A stretch of 64,000 nucleotides of DNA. Origin: Leminorella richardii. Its GTDB lineage: Bacteria; Pseudomonadota; Gammaproteobacteria; Enterobacterales; Enterobacteriaceae. Location: NCBI RefSeq assembly GCF_900478135.1, contig NZ_LS483470.1, positions 675,501-739,500 on the forward strand. The letters run 5' to 3'. The position numbers were made by a program, and so were the translations under genes. Below, one piece after another: positions 7,319-15,983 of this stretch; the stretch's first letter is position 1; each line of letters begins with the position of its first letter. The notes under the pieces were generated by a model that was not told the DNA's origin, made no database searches, and saw nothing but the letters and a program-made list of their open reading frames with translations.

Positions 7319-9475
7319 ATGATTTATAAGGTCCTTAGAGCCATTGTTCGCACATGTTTTCGCGTACGTATTACAGGCGACATCAACAGTTTTAACCATC
7401 CACGTTTGCTGATAACCCCCAACCACCTTTCGTTTGCCGACGGCGTTCTGCTGGGGTTGTTCCTGCCAGTAAGGCCAGTTTTCGCTATTTATACCAATAT
7501 GACCGATCGCTGGTTTCTCAGAATGATGAAGCCGCTGGTGGACTTTGTTCCTCTGGATCCCACCAAGCCGATGGCGATCAAAACGCTGGTAAGGCAGATT
7601 GAGCACGGCAGGCCGATCGTCATTTTCCCCGAGGGGCGAATTTCAGTCACCGGTTCGCTGATGAAAATTTACGACGGTGCGGCATTTGTTGCCGCAAAGT
7701 CACAGGCGACGATTGTCCCTATCTGGCTGGACGGCGCTGAGCTGTCTTTCTTTAGCCGACTGAAAGGCGTATTTAAACGCCAGCTGTTTCCGCAGGTGAA
7801 TATTCACATTCTTCCTGCAACAAAGATCCCTATGCCTGAAGGCGGCAGAGCCGCCGAGCGCCGCCGTCTGGCTGGGGAACACATGCACAAGATTATGATG
7901 GACGCCCGCATGGCGACGCGCAGCCCGCGGACGCTGTTTGAGGCGTTTATCGAAGCCAGTGGTCGCTACGGTGGCAGCCAGCCGGCGATTACTGACATCG
8001 CCCTGAAAGAAGATACCTACCGAACGCTGTTGAAAAAGTCGCTGGGGCTTAGTCGTATTATTGTCCGACTGTCTGAACCGGGCGAGGCGGTAGGTTTGCT
8101 GCTGCCTAACGCGATTGTGACTGCGGCGGCGATTTTTGGTACCTCTCTGTGCGGTCGCGTTCCGGCAATGCTGAACTACACCGCAGGCGTTAACGGGTTG
8201 GAGAGCGCGCTGAAGGGCTCGCAGATTAAAACGATCGTCACGTCGCGCCAGTTTTTGGAAAAAGCCAACCTTCTTCATCTGTCGGAGCAGGTCAAGGGAG
8301 CTACATGGTATTTCCTTGAAGATCTGAAAGACAGCATCACCCGCGACGACAAGCTGTGGGTGCTGAAGCATCTGTTTATGCCCCGCAGCGCAATGGCGCC
8401 GCAAAAGCCAGACGATGCGGCCATTATCCTGTTTACTTCCGGTTCTGAGGGTAACCCGAAGGGCGTCGTGCATACCCACAACAGCCTGATGGCGAACGTT
8501 GAGCAAATTCGCACCGTCGCTGACTTTACGCCGCTGGACAAGTTTATGTCTGCGCTGCCGCTGTTCCACGCCTTTGGCCTGACTGCCGGCCTGCTGACGC
8601 CGCTGGTGACCGGTAGCCGCATTTTTCTGTATCCGAGCCCGCTGCACTACCGCATCGTGCCGGAGGTGATTTACGATCAAAACTGCAACGTGATGTTCGG
8701 TACGCCGACGTTCCTCGGCAACTACGCTCGCTTTGCTCATCCCTACGACTTCGCTCGCCTGCGCTACGTTGTGGCCGGAGCCGAAAAGCTCTCTGCCGCA
8801 ACCCGCGATCTGTGGCAGGAGAAGTTTGGCATACGGATCCTGGAAGGCTACGGCGTGACTGAGTGTGCGCCAGTGCTGGCGATTAACGTGCCGATGGCGG
8901 CGCGCTCCCAAACCGTTGGCCGACTGCTGCCGGGCATTGAGTCCCGCCTGATCCGCGTGCCCGGCATTGAAGACGGCGGTCGCCTACAGGTGAAAGGGCC
9001 CAACGTCATGAAAGGCTACCTGCGAGTAGAGAATCCGGGTGTATTGGAAATCCCTAGCGCAGAGAACGAGCAGGGCGAACTGGAAGCCGGGTGGTACGAC
9101 ACTGGGGACATTGTCTCTTTTGACAGCGAAGGCTTTTGTACTATCAAGGGGCGTGTGAAGCGCTTCGCCAAAGTCGCCGGGGAAATGGTCTCGCTGGAAA
9201 GCGTTGAGGCCATTGCTAAGAGAATTGCTCCCGATGCCGAACACGCAGCAACGGTAAAAAGCGATGCGGCCAAGGGGGAGTCTCTGGTTCTGTTTACGAC
9301 TGCCGCCGAACTGCCTCGTGAGGCGCTAACGCGTGCCGCTCAAGAACTTGGCCTACCTGGACTGGCGGTTCCTCGAGATATTCGATATTTAGCGACGATC
9401 CCGCTGTTAGGCAGCGGAAAGCCTGACTTTGTGACCCTGCGTAAACTGGCGGAAACGCCCGTGGAGCCTGCATGA
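7319..9475 (+). CDS. aas: Bifunctional 2-acylglycerophosphoethanolamine acyltransferase / acyl-ACP synthetase
   Basis: 718 residues (E. coli Aas 719). It recycles lysophosphatidylethanolamine in the inner membrane by activating a fatty acid onto acyl carrier protein and transferring it to the 2-position. The N-terminal acyltransferase domain shows the NHxxxxD motif (H36...D41) and FPEGRIS. The C-terminal AMP-binding domain shows LFTSGSEGNPKGVVHTH and GYGVTECAPV. It overlaps the transporter gene lplT by 4 bp (ATGA), as in E. coli, so substrate import and reacylation are co-translated. The start ATG 7319 matches the family N-terminus. Confidence 0.95.
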   Translation: MIYKVLRAIVRTCFRVRITGDINSFNHPRLLITPNHLSFADGVLLGLFLPVRPVFAIYTNMTDRWFLRMMKPLVDFVPLDPTKPMAIKTLVRQIEHGRPIVIFPEGRISVTGSLMKIYDGAAFVAAKSQATIVPIWLDGAELSFFSRLKGVFKRQLFPQVNIHILPATKIPMPEGGRAAERRRLAGEHMHKIMMDARMATRSPRTLFEAFIEASGRYGGSQPAITDIALKEDTYRTLLKKSLGLSRIIVRLSEPGEAVGLLLPNAIVTAAAIFGTSLCGRVPAMLNYTAGVNGLESALKGSQIKTIVTSRQFLEKANLLHLSEQVKGATWYFLEDLKDSITRDDKLWVLKHLFMPRSAMAPQKPDDAAIILFTSGSEGNPKGVVHTHNSLMANVEQIRTVADFTPLDKFMSALPLFHAFGLTAGLLTPLVTGSRIFLYPSPLHYRIVPEVIYDQNCNVMFGTPTFLGNYARFAHPYDFARLRYVVAGAEKLSAATRDLWQEKFGIRILEGYGVTECAPVLAINVPMAARSQTVGRLLPGIESRLIRVPGIEDGGRLQVKGPNVMKGYLRVENPGVLEIPSAENEQGELEAGWYDTGDIVSFDSEGFCTIKGRVKRFAKVAGEMVSLESVEAIAKRIAPDAEHAATVKSDAAKGESLVLFTTAAELPREALTRAAQELGLPGLAVPRDIRYLATIPLLGSGKPDFVTLRKLAETPVEPA

Positions 9476-10677
9476 CAACCATTGACGTATCGCCCAAGCC
9501 TCTGCTAAGCCGCGGCATGATAGCGGTAACCAGCGCGCAGTTTCTCTCAGCGTTTGGCGACAGCGCGCTGTTTTTCGCCACGCTGGGTGTGCTGATTCAA
9601 AAGGCTTACCCTCTGTGGAGCCACTCGGTTCTGCAGATGCTGTTTATCGTCGCCTACGTGGTGCTGGCGCCGTTTGTCGGGCAGATAGCCGATAGCTTCT
9701 CGAAAGGGCGCGTGATGATGTTTGCCAACGCGTTTAAGCTTCTTGGCGCAGGGATCATCTTTGCCGGTCTCGATCCATTCTTCGGCTACCTGCTGGTAGG
9801 GATTGGCGCAACGGCCTATTCTCCTGCCAAGTACGGCATCCTCGGCGAGCTGACGCAAGGCGATCAGCTGGTGAAAGCCAACGGGCTAATTGAGTCCTCT
9901 ACGCTGGCGGCTATTCTTGTCGGCTCTCTGGTCGGCGGCTGGCTGGTAGATATTAGTCCCTATCTGGCGCTGACGGCGTGCTGTGTCGTTTATGCCGGGG
10001 CTGTCATCGCTAACTTCTATATCCCTCGGCTGACTGCAGCTAGGCCGGGTGCGCGCTGGAATCTCAAAGAGATGGTGGCCAGCTTTGCTAACGCTATCTC
10101 AGTTCTTTGGAAAGATCAGGGAACGAGAATGTCGCTGGTGGGCACTAGTCTGTTTTGGGGCGCAGGCATTACGCTGCGCTTCCTGCTGATCCTTTGGGTT
10201 CCGGTTGCGCTACAGATTGAGGGGCTACTGACGCCGACGATGCTAAACGCTATGGTGGCGGTCGGTATCGTTATCGGCGCTGCCGCCGCTGCCAAATGGA
10301 TCACCCTGAAAACCGTGAGCCGCTGTATTCCCGCCGGTGTACTACTGGGTATTGGCGTTATCGTGTTTGTGCTACAGGGCAGCCTGGCGCTTTCTTATAT
10401 CATCCTGCTGGTGGTGGGGGTTTTTGGTGGGTTCTTTATTGTGCCCCTCAATACTCTTCTGCAGGATCGAGGCAAGCAAACTGTCGGCGCGGGCAACGCG
10501 GTAGCAGTACAGAATTTTGGCGAAAATACCGCCATGCTGCTAATGCTTGGCCTGTACACGCTGGCGGTAAAAGCCGGTATGCCAGTGGTGGTCATTGGCT
10601 GCGTTTTTGGCAGCCTGTTGGCGATATCGATTGGCGGCCTGTGGATAGTTCAGCTGTTAAGAAAGCGCGGCCAGTAG
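9472..10677 (+). CDS. lplT: Lysophospholipid transporter LplT
   Basis: 401-residue major facilitator superfamily protein with about 12 membrane helices. It flips lysophospholipids across the inner membrane so that Aas can reacylate them. Conserved features include FLSAFGDSALFFATLGVLIQ near the N-terminus and the intracellular loop AYSPAKYGILGELT. It overlaps aas by 4 bp and is convergent with mutH. In E. coli tas, ygdR and ygdQ lie between lplT and mutH; they are absent here. Confidence 0.94.
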   Translation: MTTIDVSPKPLLSRGMIAVTSAQFLSAFGDSALFFATLGVLIQKAYPLWSHSVLQMLFIVAYVVLAPFVGQIADSFSKGRVMMFANAFKLLGAGIIFAGLDPFFGYLLVGIGATAYSPAKYGILGELTQGDQLVKANGLIESSTLAAILVGSLVGGWLVDISPYLALTACCVVYAGAVIANFYIPRLTAARPGARWNLKEMVASFANAISVLWKDQGTRMSLVGTSLFWGAGITLRFLLILWVPVALQIEGLLTPTMLNAMVAVGIVIGAAAAAKWITLKTVSRCIPAGVLLGIGVIVFVLQGSLALSYIILLVVGVFGGFFIVPLNTLLQDRGKQTVGAGNAVAVQNFGENTAMLLMLGLYTLAVKAGMPVVVIGCVFGSLLAISIGGLWIVQLLRKRGQ

Positions 10678-10695
10678 CCGTTATCCTGCCGCCCG

Positions 10696-11394
10696 CTATT
10701 TCGCAGGCGGCAGACTGAAGTATTTTGCCAGAAGCGCCCGCGTAAAGGCTTTTTTCAGATAGAAACCTCGCGGCAGCGTCATAATCGGCTGGCCGAATTC
10801 TCCAATAGCCTCCGTCAGCGCGCGCGCGTTGGCAGCCTTCGGGCGAATCTGCAACACCTCTCCGTGCCGGGCAGTAATCGTTTCTACTTTTCCCAGCACA
10901 ATCAGATCCATCAACTCTTCCCAGTCGCGCTTTAGCTGCATTTCTTCTTCTGCATCCGGGCTCCACAGTAGGGCTGTACCGATACGGCGCTCAGCCAGAG
11001 GAATATGCCTTTCTCCCTCGACGGGAACCCATAATACTCTTTGCAGCTTTTTTCGAAGATGGCTGCTTTCCCAGGTTACGCCGCTGTTGTTAGTGAGTGG
11101 CGCAACGCAAACGAAGGTGGTTTCCAGCGGATTGCCCTGTTGGCTAACGGGAATGGTTTTAAGCTCAATGCCCAAGTGGGGGAAATCCTGCTCTGGCTTA
11201 CTGCCCGCGCTGGCTCCCAGATAGTGTTCCAGCAGCATACCGACCCATCCCTTATCCCGCTTTAAGTCGTTAGGAATGGGTAGCCCTGCGGCGTCTGCCA
11301 GCGCTTTCATGGTGTACCCCGCCAGCGCGGTTGCGCGCCGGTAAAGTTCTTGTTCACTTTCCGGTACAGGAAGAGACGTTACCGTACTGGGCAT
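10696..11394 (-). CDS. mutH: DNA mismatch repair endonuclease MutH
   Basis: 232 residues (E. coli 229). Methyl-directed mismatch repair nuclease that nicks the unmethylated strand at hemimethylated GATC after activation by MutS-MutL. Visible family features are DFPHLGIELKTIPV, which contains the catalytic D-x(n)-E-x-K motif, and LWVPVEGERHIPLAERRIG. The C-terminal coding end lies inside an inverted repeat (10686-10713) that may act as a convergent terminator with lplT. The start at 11394 matches the family length. Its upstream gap contains the DnaA-box cluster described separately. Confidence 0.95.
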   Translation of the reverse strand: MPSTVTSLPVPESEQELYRRATALAGYTMKALADAAGLPIPNDLKRDKGWVGMLLEHYLGASAGSKPEQDFPHLGIELKTIPVSQQGNPLETTFVCVAPLTNNSGVTWESSHLRKKLQRVLWVPVEGERHIPLAERRIGTALLWSPDAEEEMQLKRDWEELMDLIVLGKVETITARHGEVLQIRPKAANARALTEAIGEFGQPIMTLPRGFYLKKAFTRALLAKYFSLPPAK

Positions 11395-11588
11395 CAGGGA
11401 GTCCGCTTATCTGCTCTAAATTTGTACAGCCGGAGAGGGGTTTATGCACTCCACCGAGTATACCGTTAGAAAATAAATTAACGTGATGGTTTATATCATG
11501 ATTTTGTGTCCACGGCCTAGTGTGATAGACATCACATTGAGTAAAGGCATCAGTAAGCCACCGACAGTGAACAGGATCTTACACCATG

Positions 11589-11913
11589 TTATCCACAGAT
11601 ATCTTGGATAACTCACAAAAGTCGCAGCACTGTTTTCATTTACAGCATTGACGATAGGTCTTTTTTGCGCATCAAACTCGGTATTGGTCAACTTTTTATC
11701 ACTGACTGTGGATAAAGTGGGCGGAGGTCGTTTTTTGCTCACGTTCTCTGACATGGAATGCGGGAGACACAGTTTTCTTCTGTATAGAACTGTCATTATA
11801 TAAATATCTAATTGATTATTAATTGTTTTAAAGGCTTATTCTTTAATTGCTGAAAGAGGCCTGTGGAGACTTCTACCCATATTGTCATCGGGTTTTTCAC
11901 ATGGATATCCACA
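11589..11913. promoter_or_regulatory. DnaA-box cluster next to mutH, DARS2-like
   Basis: Two perfect DnaA boxes (TTATCCACA at 11589-11597 on plus, and 11707-11715 on minus), one 8/9 box (ATATCCACA, 11905-11913) and a weaker inverted partner (TTATCCAAG on minus, 11603-11611) facing the first box across 5 bp. A 12/13 match to the IHF consensus lies at 11805-11817 in an AT-rich tract. In E. coli the DnaA-reactivating locus DARS2, built from DnaA boxes plus IHF and Fis sites, lies in an intergenic region beside mutH. The 11395-12276 gap therefore probably holds a DARS2 equivalent plus the mutH promoter and the palindromic element at 12039. Confidence 0.6.
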
Positions 11914-12038
11914 GTAAACGTGCATAACACAGGATGAAATAGCCTTTGGCTGTTTATAACTTTGTTTGATTTGTCAAGTTATGCTCAGAAGGGGAAAGGA
12001 TAAGGGAATCTCACCCAGAGGTTTACCGCATCGTTGAA

Positions 12039-12223
12039 GCTGTGTCCTGCAACTGTATGCGGATGGCGCTGGCGATCATTTTTACGCAGAGCAAGCCGCG
12101 AGTAACGCGGCACCGCGTAAAAATGACCCCAGCCCTTCGGGACGCGTGCCAAAAGGGCGTACTCCGCCTTGATTACGCCCTTTTGGCTCAGCCTCGCCAC
12201 CGCGTACAGTTGCGGGACACAGC
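12039..12223. repeat. 185-bp multi-hairpin palindromic element (three-way junction)
   Basis: Outer arms 12039-12062 and 12200-12223 pair over 24 bp; the only two mismatches are T-G pairs, so a transcript would pair without interruption. Pairing extends inward through TGGCG/CGCCA (12064-12068 with 12195-12199). Inside sit two further hairpins: TCATTTTTACGC / GCGTAAAAATGA (12076-12087 with 12115-12126), which encloses GCCGCG-AGTAA-CGCGGC, and CCAAAAGGGCGTA / TACGCCCTTTTGG (12149-12161 with 12174-12186). A small TTCG-looped hairpin lies between them. It resembles a palindromic interspersed or MITE-like element, or a structured RNA; I do not recognise the family. It lies 53 bp upstream of rppH. 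Confidence 0.75.
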
Positions 12224-12276
12224 CTAGTATGAAACAATCAGCCCATCTTTAAAGAATTATGCTTTGAGGTAGTCTA

Positions 12277-12837
12277 GTGATCGATGATGATGGCTACCGC
12301 CCGAATGTTGGTATCGTAATTTGTAATAAGCAGGGACAGGTGTTGTGGGCCAGGCGGTTTGGTCAACACTCGTGGCAGTTTCCTCAGGGCGGTATCAACG
12401 CAGGGGAATCACCTGAGCAGGCCATGTATCGCGAGCTTTTTGAAGAGGTCGGGCTGAGTCGTAAAGACGTCAAAGTCCTTGGCTGTACGCGTAACTGGTT
12501 ACGATATAAGTTACCAAAACGTTTGGTGCGTTGGGATACTAAACCCGTTTGTATTGGTCAGAAGCAGAAATGGTTTTTACTGCAGCTGATGAGTAATGAG
12601 TCCGATATCAATATGCAGCGCAGCAGTACGCCGGAGTTCGATGGCTGGCGCTGGGTAAGCTACTGGTATCCGGTACGACAAGTCGTCTCCTTTAAGCGCG
12701 ACGTTTATCGCCGAGTCATGAAGGAGTTTGCGCCTATCGTGTTGGCGATGCAGGAGAAGTCGGAAGGCCGGCCGCAAAAGACAAATGCTCCACACCCTCG
12801 GCGTAGAAAGAACGAACGTCCTGGCGGTGATAAATAG
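12277..12837 (+). CDS. rppH: RNA pyrophosphohydrolase RppH
   Basis: 186 residues. Nudix hydrolase that removes pyrophosphate from the 5' end of mRNAs and so triggers RNase E-dependent decay. The Nudix box is complete (GGINAGESPEQAMYRELFEE then VGLS), and the core is nearly identical to E. coli RppH. The start is GTG 12277, giving MIDDDGYRPNVG, the family N-terminus. The C-terminal tail (about 160-186) is basic and longer than in E. coli. In E. coli ptsP follows rppH; here rppH is closed by its own terminator and lgt comes next. Confidence 0.95.
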   Translation: MIDDDGYRPNVGIVICNKQGQVLWARRFGQHSWQFPQGGINAGESPEQAMYRELFEEVGLSRKDVKVLGCTRNWLRYKLPKRLVRWDTKPVCIGQKQKWFLLQLMSNESDINMQRSSTPEFDGWRWVSYWYPVRQVVSFKRDVYRRVMKEFAPIVLAMQEKSEGRPQKTNAPHPRRRKNERPGGDK

Positions 12838-12838
12838 C

Positions 12839-12872
12839 GATTAGCCCCGTTTTTCGGGGCTAATCCATTTTT
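12839..12872 (+). terminator. Rho-independent terminator after rppH
   Basis: GATTAGCCCCG (12839-12849) pairs with CGGGGCTAATC (12855-12865) over 11 bp around a T5 loop, followed by CATTTTTT. It separates rppH from lgt. Confidence 0.88.
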
Positions 12873-13014
12873 TATGTTATCGATCTGTTGGTCGTAAATG
12901 AGTGTAAATCGGACCGTTTCTGCGAACGGAATGCGTTTGACTATGCTATCATTTCGCGCAGTTTTCCCGGCGCTGTCCGATCTCAATTCAACGTAATATG
13001 TATTGTGGTGAGTG

Positions 13015-13896
13015 ATGAACTCTAGCTTTCTGGAATTTCCCAAATTCGATCCGGTTATCTTCTCTTTAGAACCCACGCTGCCCCTGTCGCTACGCTGGTA
13101 CGGCATGATGTATCTGATCGGCTTCGTGTTCGCCCTTTGGCTGGCTAAGCGCCGCGCGCGTCAGCCCAACAGCGGCTGGACCAAAGACGAAGTTGAAAAC
13201 ATGCTCTACATTGGCTTTCTCGGAGTTTTTGTCGGTGGTCGCGTCGGCTATGTGCTGTTTTACAGCTTTCCCGAATTTATTGAAAACCCGCTTTACCTGT
13301 TTAAAGTCTGGGAAGGGGGTATGTCTTTCCACGGCGGCCTGATGGGCGTGATTGTGGCAATGATGTGGTTTGCCCGGCACACAAAGCGCACGTTCTTCCA
13401 AGTATCTGACTTTATGGCGCCGCTGATCCCCTTCGGCCTAGGCGTTGGGCGTCTGGGCAACTTTATCAACGGCGAGCTGTGGGGAAGGGTGACTGACTTT
13501 CAGTGGGCAATGCGTTTTCCTACGGCTCGCGCCGCTGACCAGCTGTTTGTTCAGCAAAACCCGCAGTGGCTGCCCTATCTGCAGGACGGCATGCTGCCGC
13601 GGCACATGTCCCAGCTCTATGAAATGTGTCTTGAGGGCATTGTCCTGTTCCTGATTTTAAACCTGTTTATACGCAAAGCGCGCCCGGCGGGCAGCGTGTC
13701 CGGGCTGTTTTTAATCGGCTATGGCACATTCCGCTTTGTGATTGAGTTTTTCCGCCAGCCGGACGTTCAACTGGGGCTGTTTGGCCTGTTCAGCATGGGG
13801 CAGCTGCTTTCGCTGCCGATGATCCTGATCGGCGTGCTGATGGTGGTTTGGGCCTATCGCCGCCCGAAACCGCAGGCGAATCAACAAAAAGCGTAA
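13015..13896 (+). CDS. lgt: Phosphatidylglycerol--prolipoprotein diacylglyceryl transferase
   Basis: 293-residue polytopic inner-membrane enzyme that attaches diacylglycerol from phosphatidylglycerol to the lipobox cysteine of prolipoproteins, the first step of lipoprotein maturation. The Lgt signature GRLGNFINGELWGR is present, with GGMSFHGGLMG and a basic C-terminus. ATG 13015 is chosen over the adjacent GTG 13012 because the protein then starts MNSSFLEF, aligning with the E. coli start. thyA follows 21 bp later, so lgt-thyA are probably co-transcribed. The usual upstream partner ptsP is absent. Confidence 0.94.
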   Translation: MNSSFLEFPKFDPVIFSLEPTLPLSLRWYGMMYLIGFVFALWLAKRRARQPNSGWTKDEVENMLYIGFLGVFVGGRVGYVLFYSFPEFIENPLYLFKVWEGGMSFHGGLMGVIVAMMWFARHTKRTFFQVSDFMAPLIPFGLGVGRLGNFINGELWGRVTDFQWAMRFPTARAADQLFVQQNPQWLPYLQDGMLPRHMSQLYEMCLEGIVLFLILNLFIRKARPAGSVSGLFLIGYGTFRFVIEFFRQPDVQLGLFGLFSMGQLLSLPMILIGVLMVVWAYRRPKPQANQQKA

Positions 13897-13917
13897 TGGG
13901 CTAGAGGTAAGGTAACG

Positions 13918-14712
13918 ATGAAACAGTATTTGGATCTGATGCAAAAAATCCTCGATGAGGGAACGCCAAAGTCTGACCGCACCGGTACAGGAACGCGCTC
14001 TATTTTTGGCCACCAGATGCGCTTTAACTTACAGGACGGCTTTCCGCTGGTCACCACCAAGCGTTGCCATCTGCGCTCAATTATTCACGAGCTGCTGTGG
14101 TTCCTTAAGGGCGACACTAACATCGGCTACCTGCGCGATAACAATGTCACCATCTGGGACGAGTGGGCTGATGAAAACGGCGACCTGGGGCCGGTATATG
14201 GAAAGCAGTGGCGCTCATGGGGCACTGCGGACGGTCGTCAGATCGATCAGATTTCCGCTGCGGTTGAGCAAATCAAGCGCGATCCGGATTCACGGCGGAT
14301 CATCGTTTCCGCGTGGAACGTCGGCGAACTGTCAGAGATGGCGCTGGCGCCCTGCCACGCGTTCTTCCAGTTCTACGTTGCAGACGGCAAGCTATCCTGC
14401 CAGCTGTATCAGCGCTCCTGTGACGTTTTTCTGGGGCTGCCGTTTAACATTGCCAGCTATGCGCTGCTGGTACACATGATGGCTCAGCAGTGCGATCTGG
14501 AGGTTGGCGACTTTGTCTGGACCGGCGGTGATACCCACCTGTATATGAACCACATGGAGCAGACCCATTTACAGCTAAGCCGCGAGCCGCGCCCGCTGCC
14601 AAAGCTGGTCATCAAGCGCAAGCCTGAGTCCATCTTTGACTATCAGTTCGAGGATTTCGACATTACGGGCTACGACCCGCACCCGGCCATTAAAGCGCCA
14701 GTAGCAATTTAA
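13918..14712 (+). CDS. thyA: Thymidylate synthase
   Basis: 264 residues, the same length as E. coli ThyA. It methylates dUMP to dTMP using 5,10-methylenetetrahydrofolate in the cytoplasm. The catalytic cysteine is C146 in LAPCHAFFQFYV, and SDRTGTGT and QRSCDVFLGLPFN are conserved. It is translated downstream of lgt and closed by a strong terminator. Nothing is unusual in the sequence. Confidence 0.96.
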   Translation: MKQYLDLMQKILDEGTPKSDRTGTGTRSIFGHQMRFNLQDGFPLVTTKRCHLRSIIHELLWFLKGDTNIGYLRDNNVTIWDEWADENGDLGPVYGKQWRSWGTADGRQIDQISAAVEQIKRDPDSRRIIVSAWNVGELSEMALAPCHAFFQFYVADGKLSCQLYQRSCDVFLGLPFNIASYALLVHMMAQQCDLEVGDFVWTGGDTHLYMNHMEQTHLQLSREPRPLPKLVIKRKPESIFDYQFEDFDITGYDPHPAIKAPVAI

Positions 14713-14723
14713 CTCGATGCTTT

Positions 14724-14752
14724 AAGCGCCCGTTTCGACGGGCGCTTTTTAT
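14724..14752 (+). terminator. Rho-independent terminator after thyA
   Basis: AAGCGCCCGT (14724-14733), loop TTCG, ACGGGCGCTT (14738-14747), then further T residues. Confidence 0.88.
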
Positions 14753-14762
14753 TGGATTTGAT

Positions 14763-15299
14763 ATGAAAGCCAGCTTTTTCATTCCCGCGCTCACTCTACT
14801 TGCCGCTGCGTTGCTGGCGGGCTGTCAGGCCGTTTCTCCTTCTCCTTCCTACTCCCTGAGCTGCCTTTATCCCACTCAGGAAGGCGATCTAACCGACGAT
14901 GAGGCCTGCATTGACGACAGCGGTTCGGTGCCGCTGTTTTCGCCGCGAGTGCTGGCTATGGCGGGCTACGATGAGCAGGGTTTAGCGGGATTTTATGGCG
15001 CAGGCCGCGTTTTTTACGTGAAGCCCTCTGGAGAGAGCCTTGAGGTTCTTATGTTCGACAACGGCCCCGACTACTTTGAAGAGGGATTGACCAGGGGAAG
15101 GAAGAACGGAAAGGTTGGGTTTTATAACGCGCGCTTTGAAGAGGTGATTGCGCCGATATACGACTTTGCCTGGCAGTTTGAAAACGGGCGCGCTCAGGTA
15201 GGCATGCAGTGCCGGTCTTTACGGGACGGCGACCACATAATTGTTACCTGCCTTGATGAGTTCACTATCGATAAGAATGGGAATAAAGTTACGCCCTAG
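14763..15299 (+). CDS. WG-repeat-like putative lipoprotein
   Basis: 178 residues with a lipoprotein signal peptide ending in lipobox LAGC (cysteine at about 21). The C-terminal part contains a WG-repeat-like unit (GKVGFYNARFEEVIAPIYDF then AWQFENGRAQV), a beta-rich motif found in many secreted or surface-anchored proteins of unknown function. It starts about 10 bp after the thyA terminator. No such gene sits between thyA and ppdA in E. coli. The following gap (15300-15476) holds only short CATCATG repeats. Confidence 0.75.
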   Translation: MKASFFIPALTLLAAALLAGCQAVSPSPSYSLSCLYPTQEGDLTDDEACIDDSGSVPLFSPRVLAMAGYDEQGLAGFYGAGRVFYVKPSGESLEVLMFDNGPDYFEEGLTRGRKNGKVGFYNARFEEVIAPIYDFAWQFENGRAQVGMQCRSLRDGDHIIVTCLDEFTIDKNGNKVTP

Positions 15300-15476
15300 C
15301 TTCTTTCTACCCCCTCTCATCTTCGCATCATGCATCATGCATCATTCCGCTTTTTCTGCTATTTACGCCGCAGTTTGATGTAACGCTGTGTGCGTTTCTC
15401 CTCTTCTTAGCAGCATAGCTTCCAATACTGTTTTTCCCCACTGGGCGGCACTACCGCGACTGGCTAGCATAGCCCT

Positions 15477-15983
15477 ATGAATACTATCTCAGAGATGAAA
15501 CAGTGCGGCCTGACGCTGATTGAGCTGCTGTTGGTGATGGCAATAACGGCGATTCTTGCCACTGGTGGCGTTCACGGCTGGCAAGGTTATCGACAGCGGG
15601 CTGCGCTAGCGCAGTCCAGTTCAGAGCTGCTGGCGTTTATGGCTCGGATTCAGCAGGCTGCCCACTGGCGAAATGAAACCTTCTTGCTGCACATTGCTCA
15701 GGGAGGTGGACGATCCTGCTTGACAGTAGCGGGTTCTCCAGCGGAAGCCAACTGTGCGTCTCTTGGTGGTTCGGTTTACTGGCCTGTGGAGGAGAATATG
15801 ACCCTGGCGCTTTATCAGTCTGAAATCGGCCTCGGCTTCTACGGCCTGCGCAATACGGCAGGTGCCGGGCACGTTGTGATTAAGGGGGCTGCAGGGAGCG
15901 TCAGGGTAGTGCTGTCTGCCACGGGAAGGCTCAGGCGATGTCTTGAAGGGGATAACAGTCTGGGAGGAATACCTCGATGTTGA
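15477..15983 (+). CDS. ppdA: Prepilin peptidase-dependent protein A (minor pseudopilin, GspH-like)
   Basis: 168 residues with a type IV prepilin N-terminus: short leader, then G-L-T-L-I-E and a hydrophobic helix (LTLIELLLVMAITAILATGG). The prepilin peptidase would cut after the glycine before L, leaving E5. The C-terminal core shares FYGLRNTAGAGHV with E. coli PpdA. An alternative ATG at 15495 gives a more typical short leader (MKQCG); neither start has a strong ribosome site. It is the first gene of a four-gene minor pseudopilin operon with overlapping genes. Confidence 0.88.
   Translation: MNTISEMKQCGLTLIELLLVMAITAILATGGVHGWQGYRQRAALAQSSSELLAFMARIQQAAHWRNETFLLHIAQGGGRSCLTVAGSPAEANCASLGGSVYWPVEENMTLALYQSEIGLGFYGLRNTAGAGHVVIKGAAGSVRVVLSATGRLRRCLEGDNSLGGIPRC

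Noticed and set aside
7700..8911. Long 403-codon open frame antisense to aas
   Set aside because: It lies wholly inside the well-conserved aas gene, has a low-complexity Arg/His/Gln-rich translation typical of an antisense shadow, and no ribosome site.
10686..10713. Terminator between lplT and mutH
   Set aside because: There is an 8-bp inverted repeat, but it has no T tract and overlaps the mutH stop; it may be a weak convergent terminator, so it is not listed separately.
11491..11796. Minus-strand 101-codon frame with one hydrophobic segment upstream of mutH
   Set aside because: It covers the DnaA boxes of the proposed DARS2-like region, has no recognisable family, and no convincing ribosome site; treated as chance.
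15320..15350. CATCATG triplet repeat after the WG-repeat lipoprotein
   Set aside because: About three short copies only, no spacer pattern, no sign of a CRISPR or functional element.
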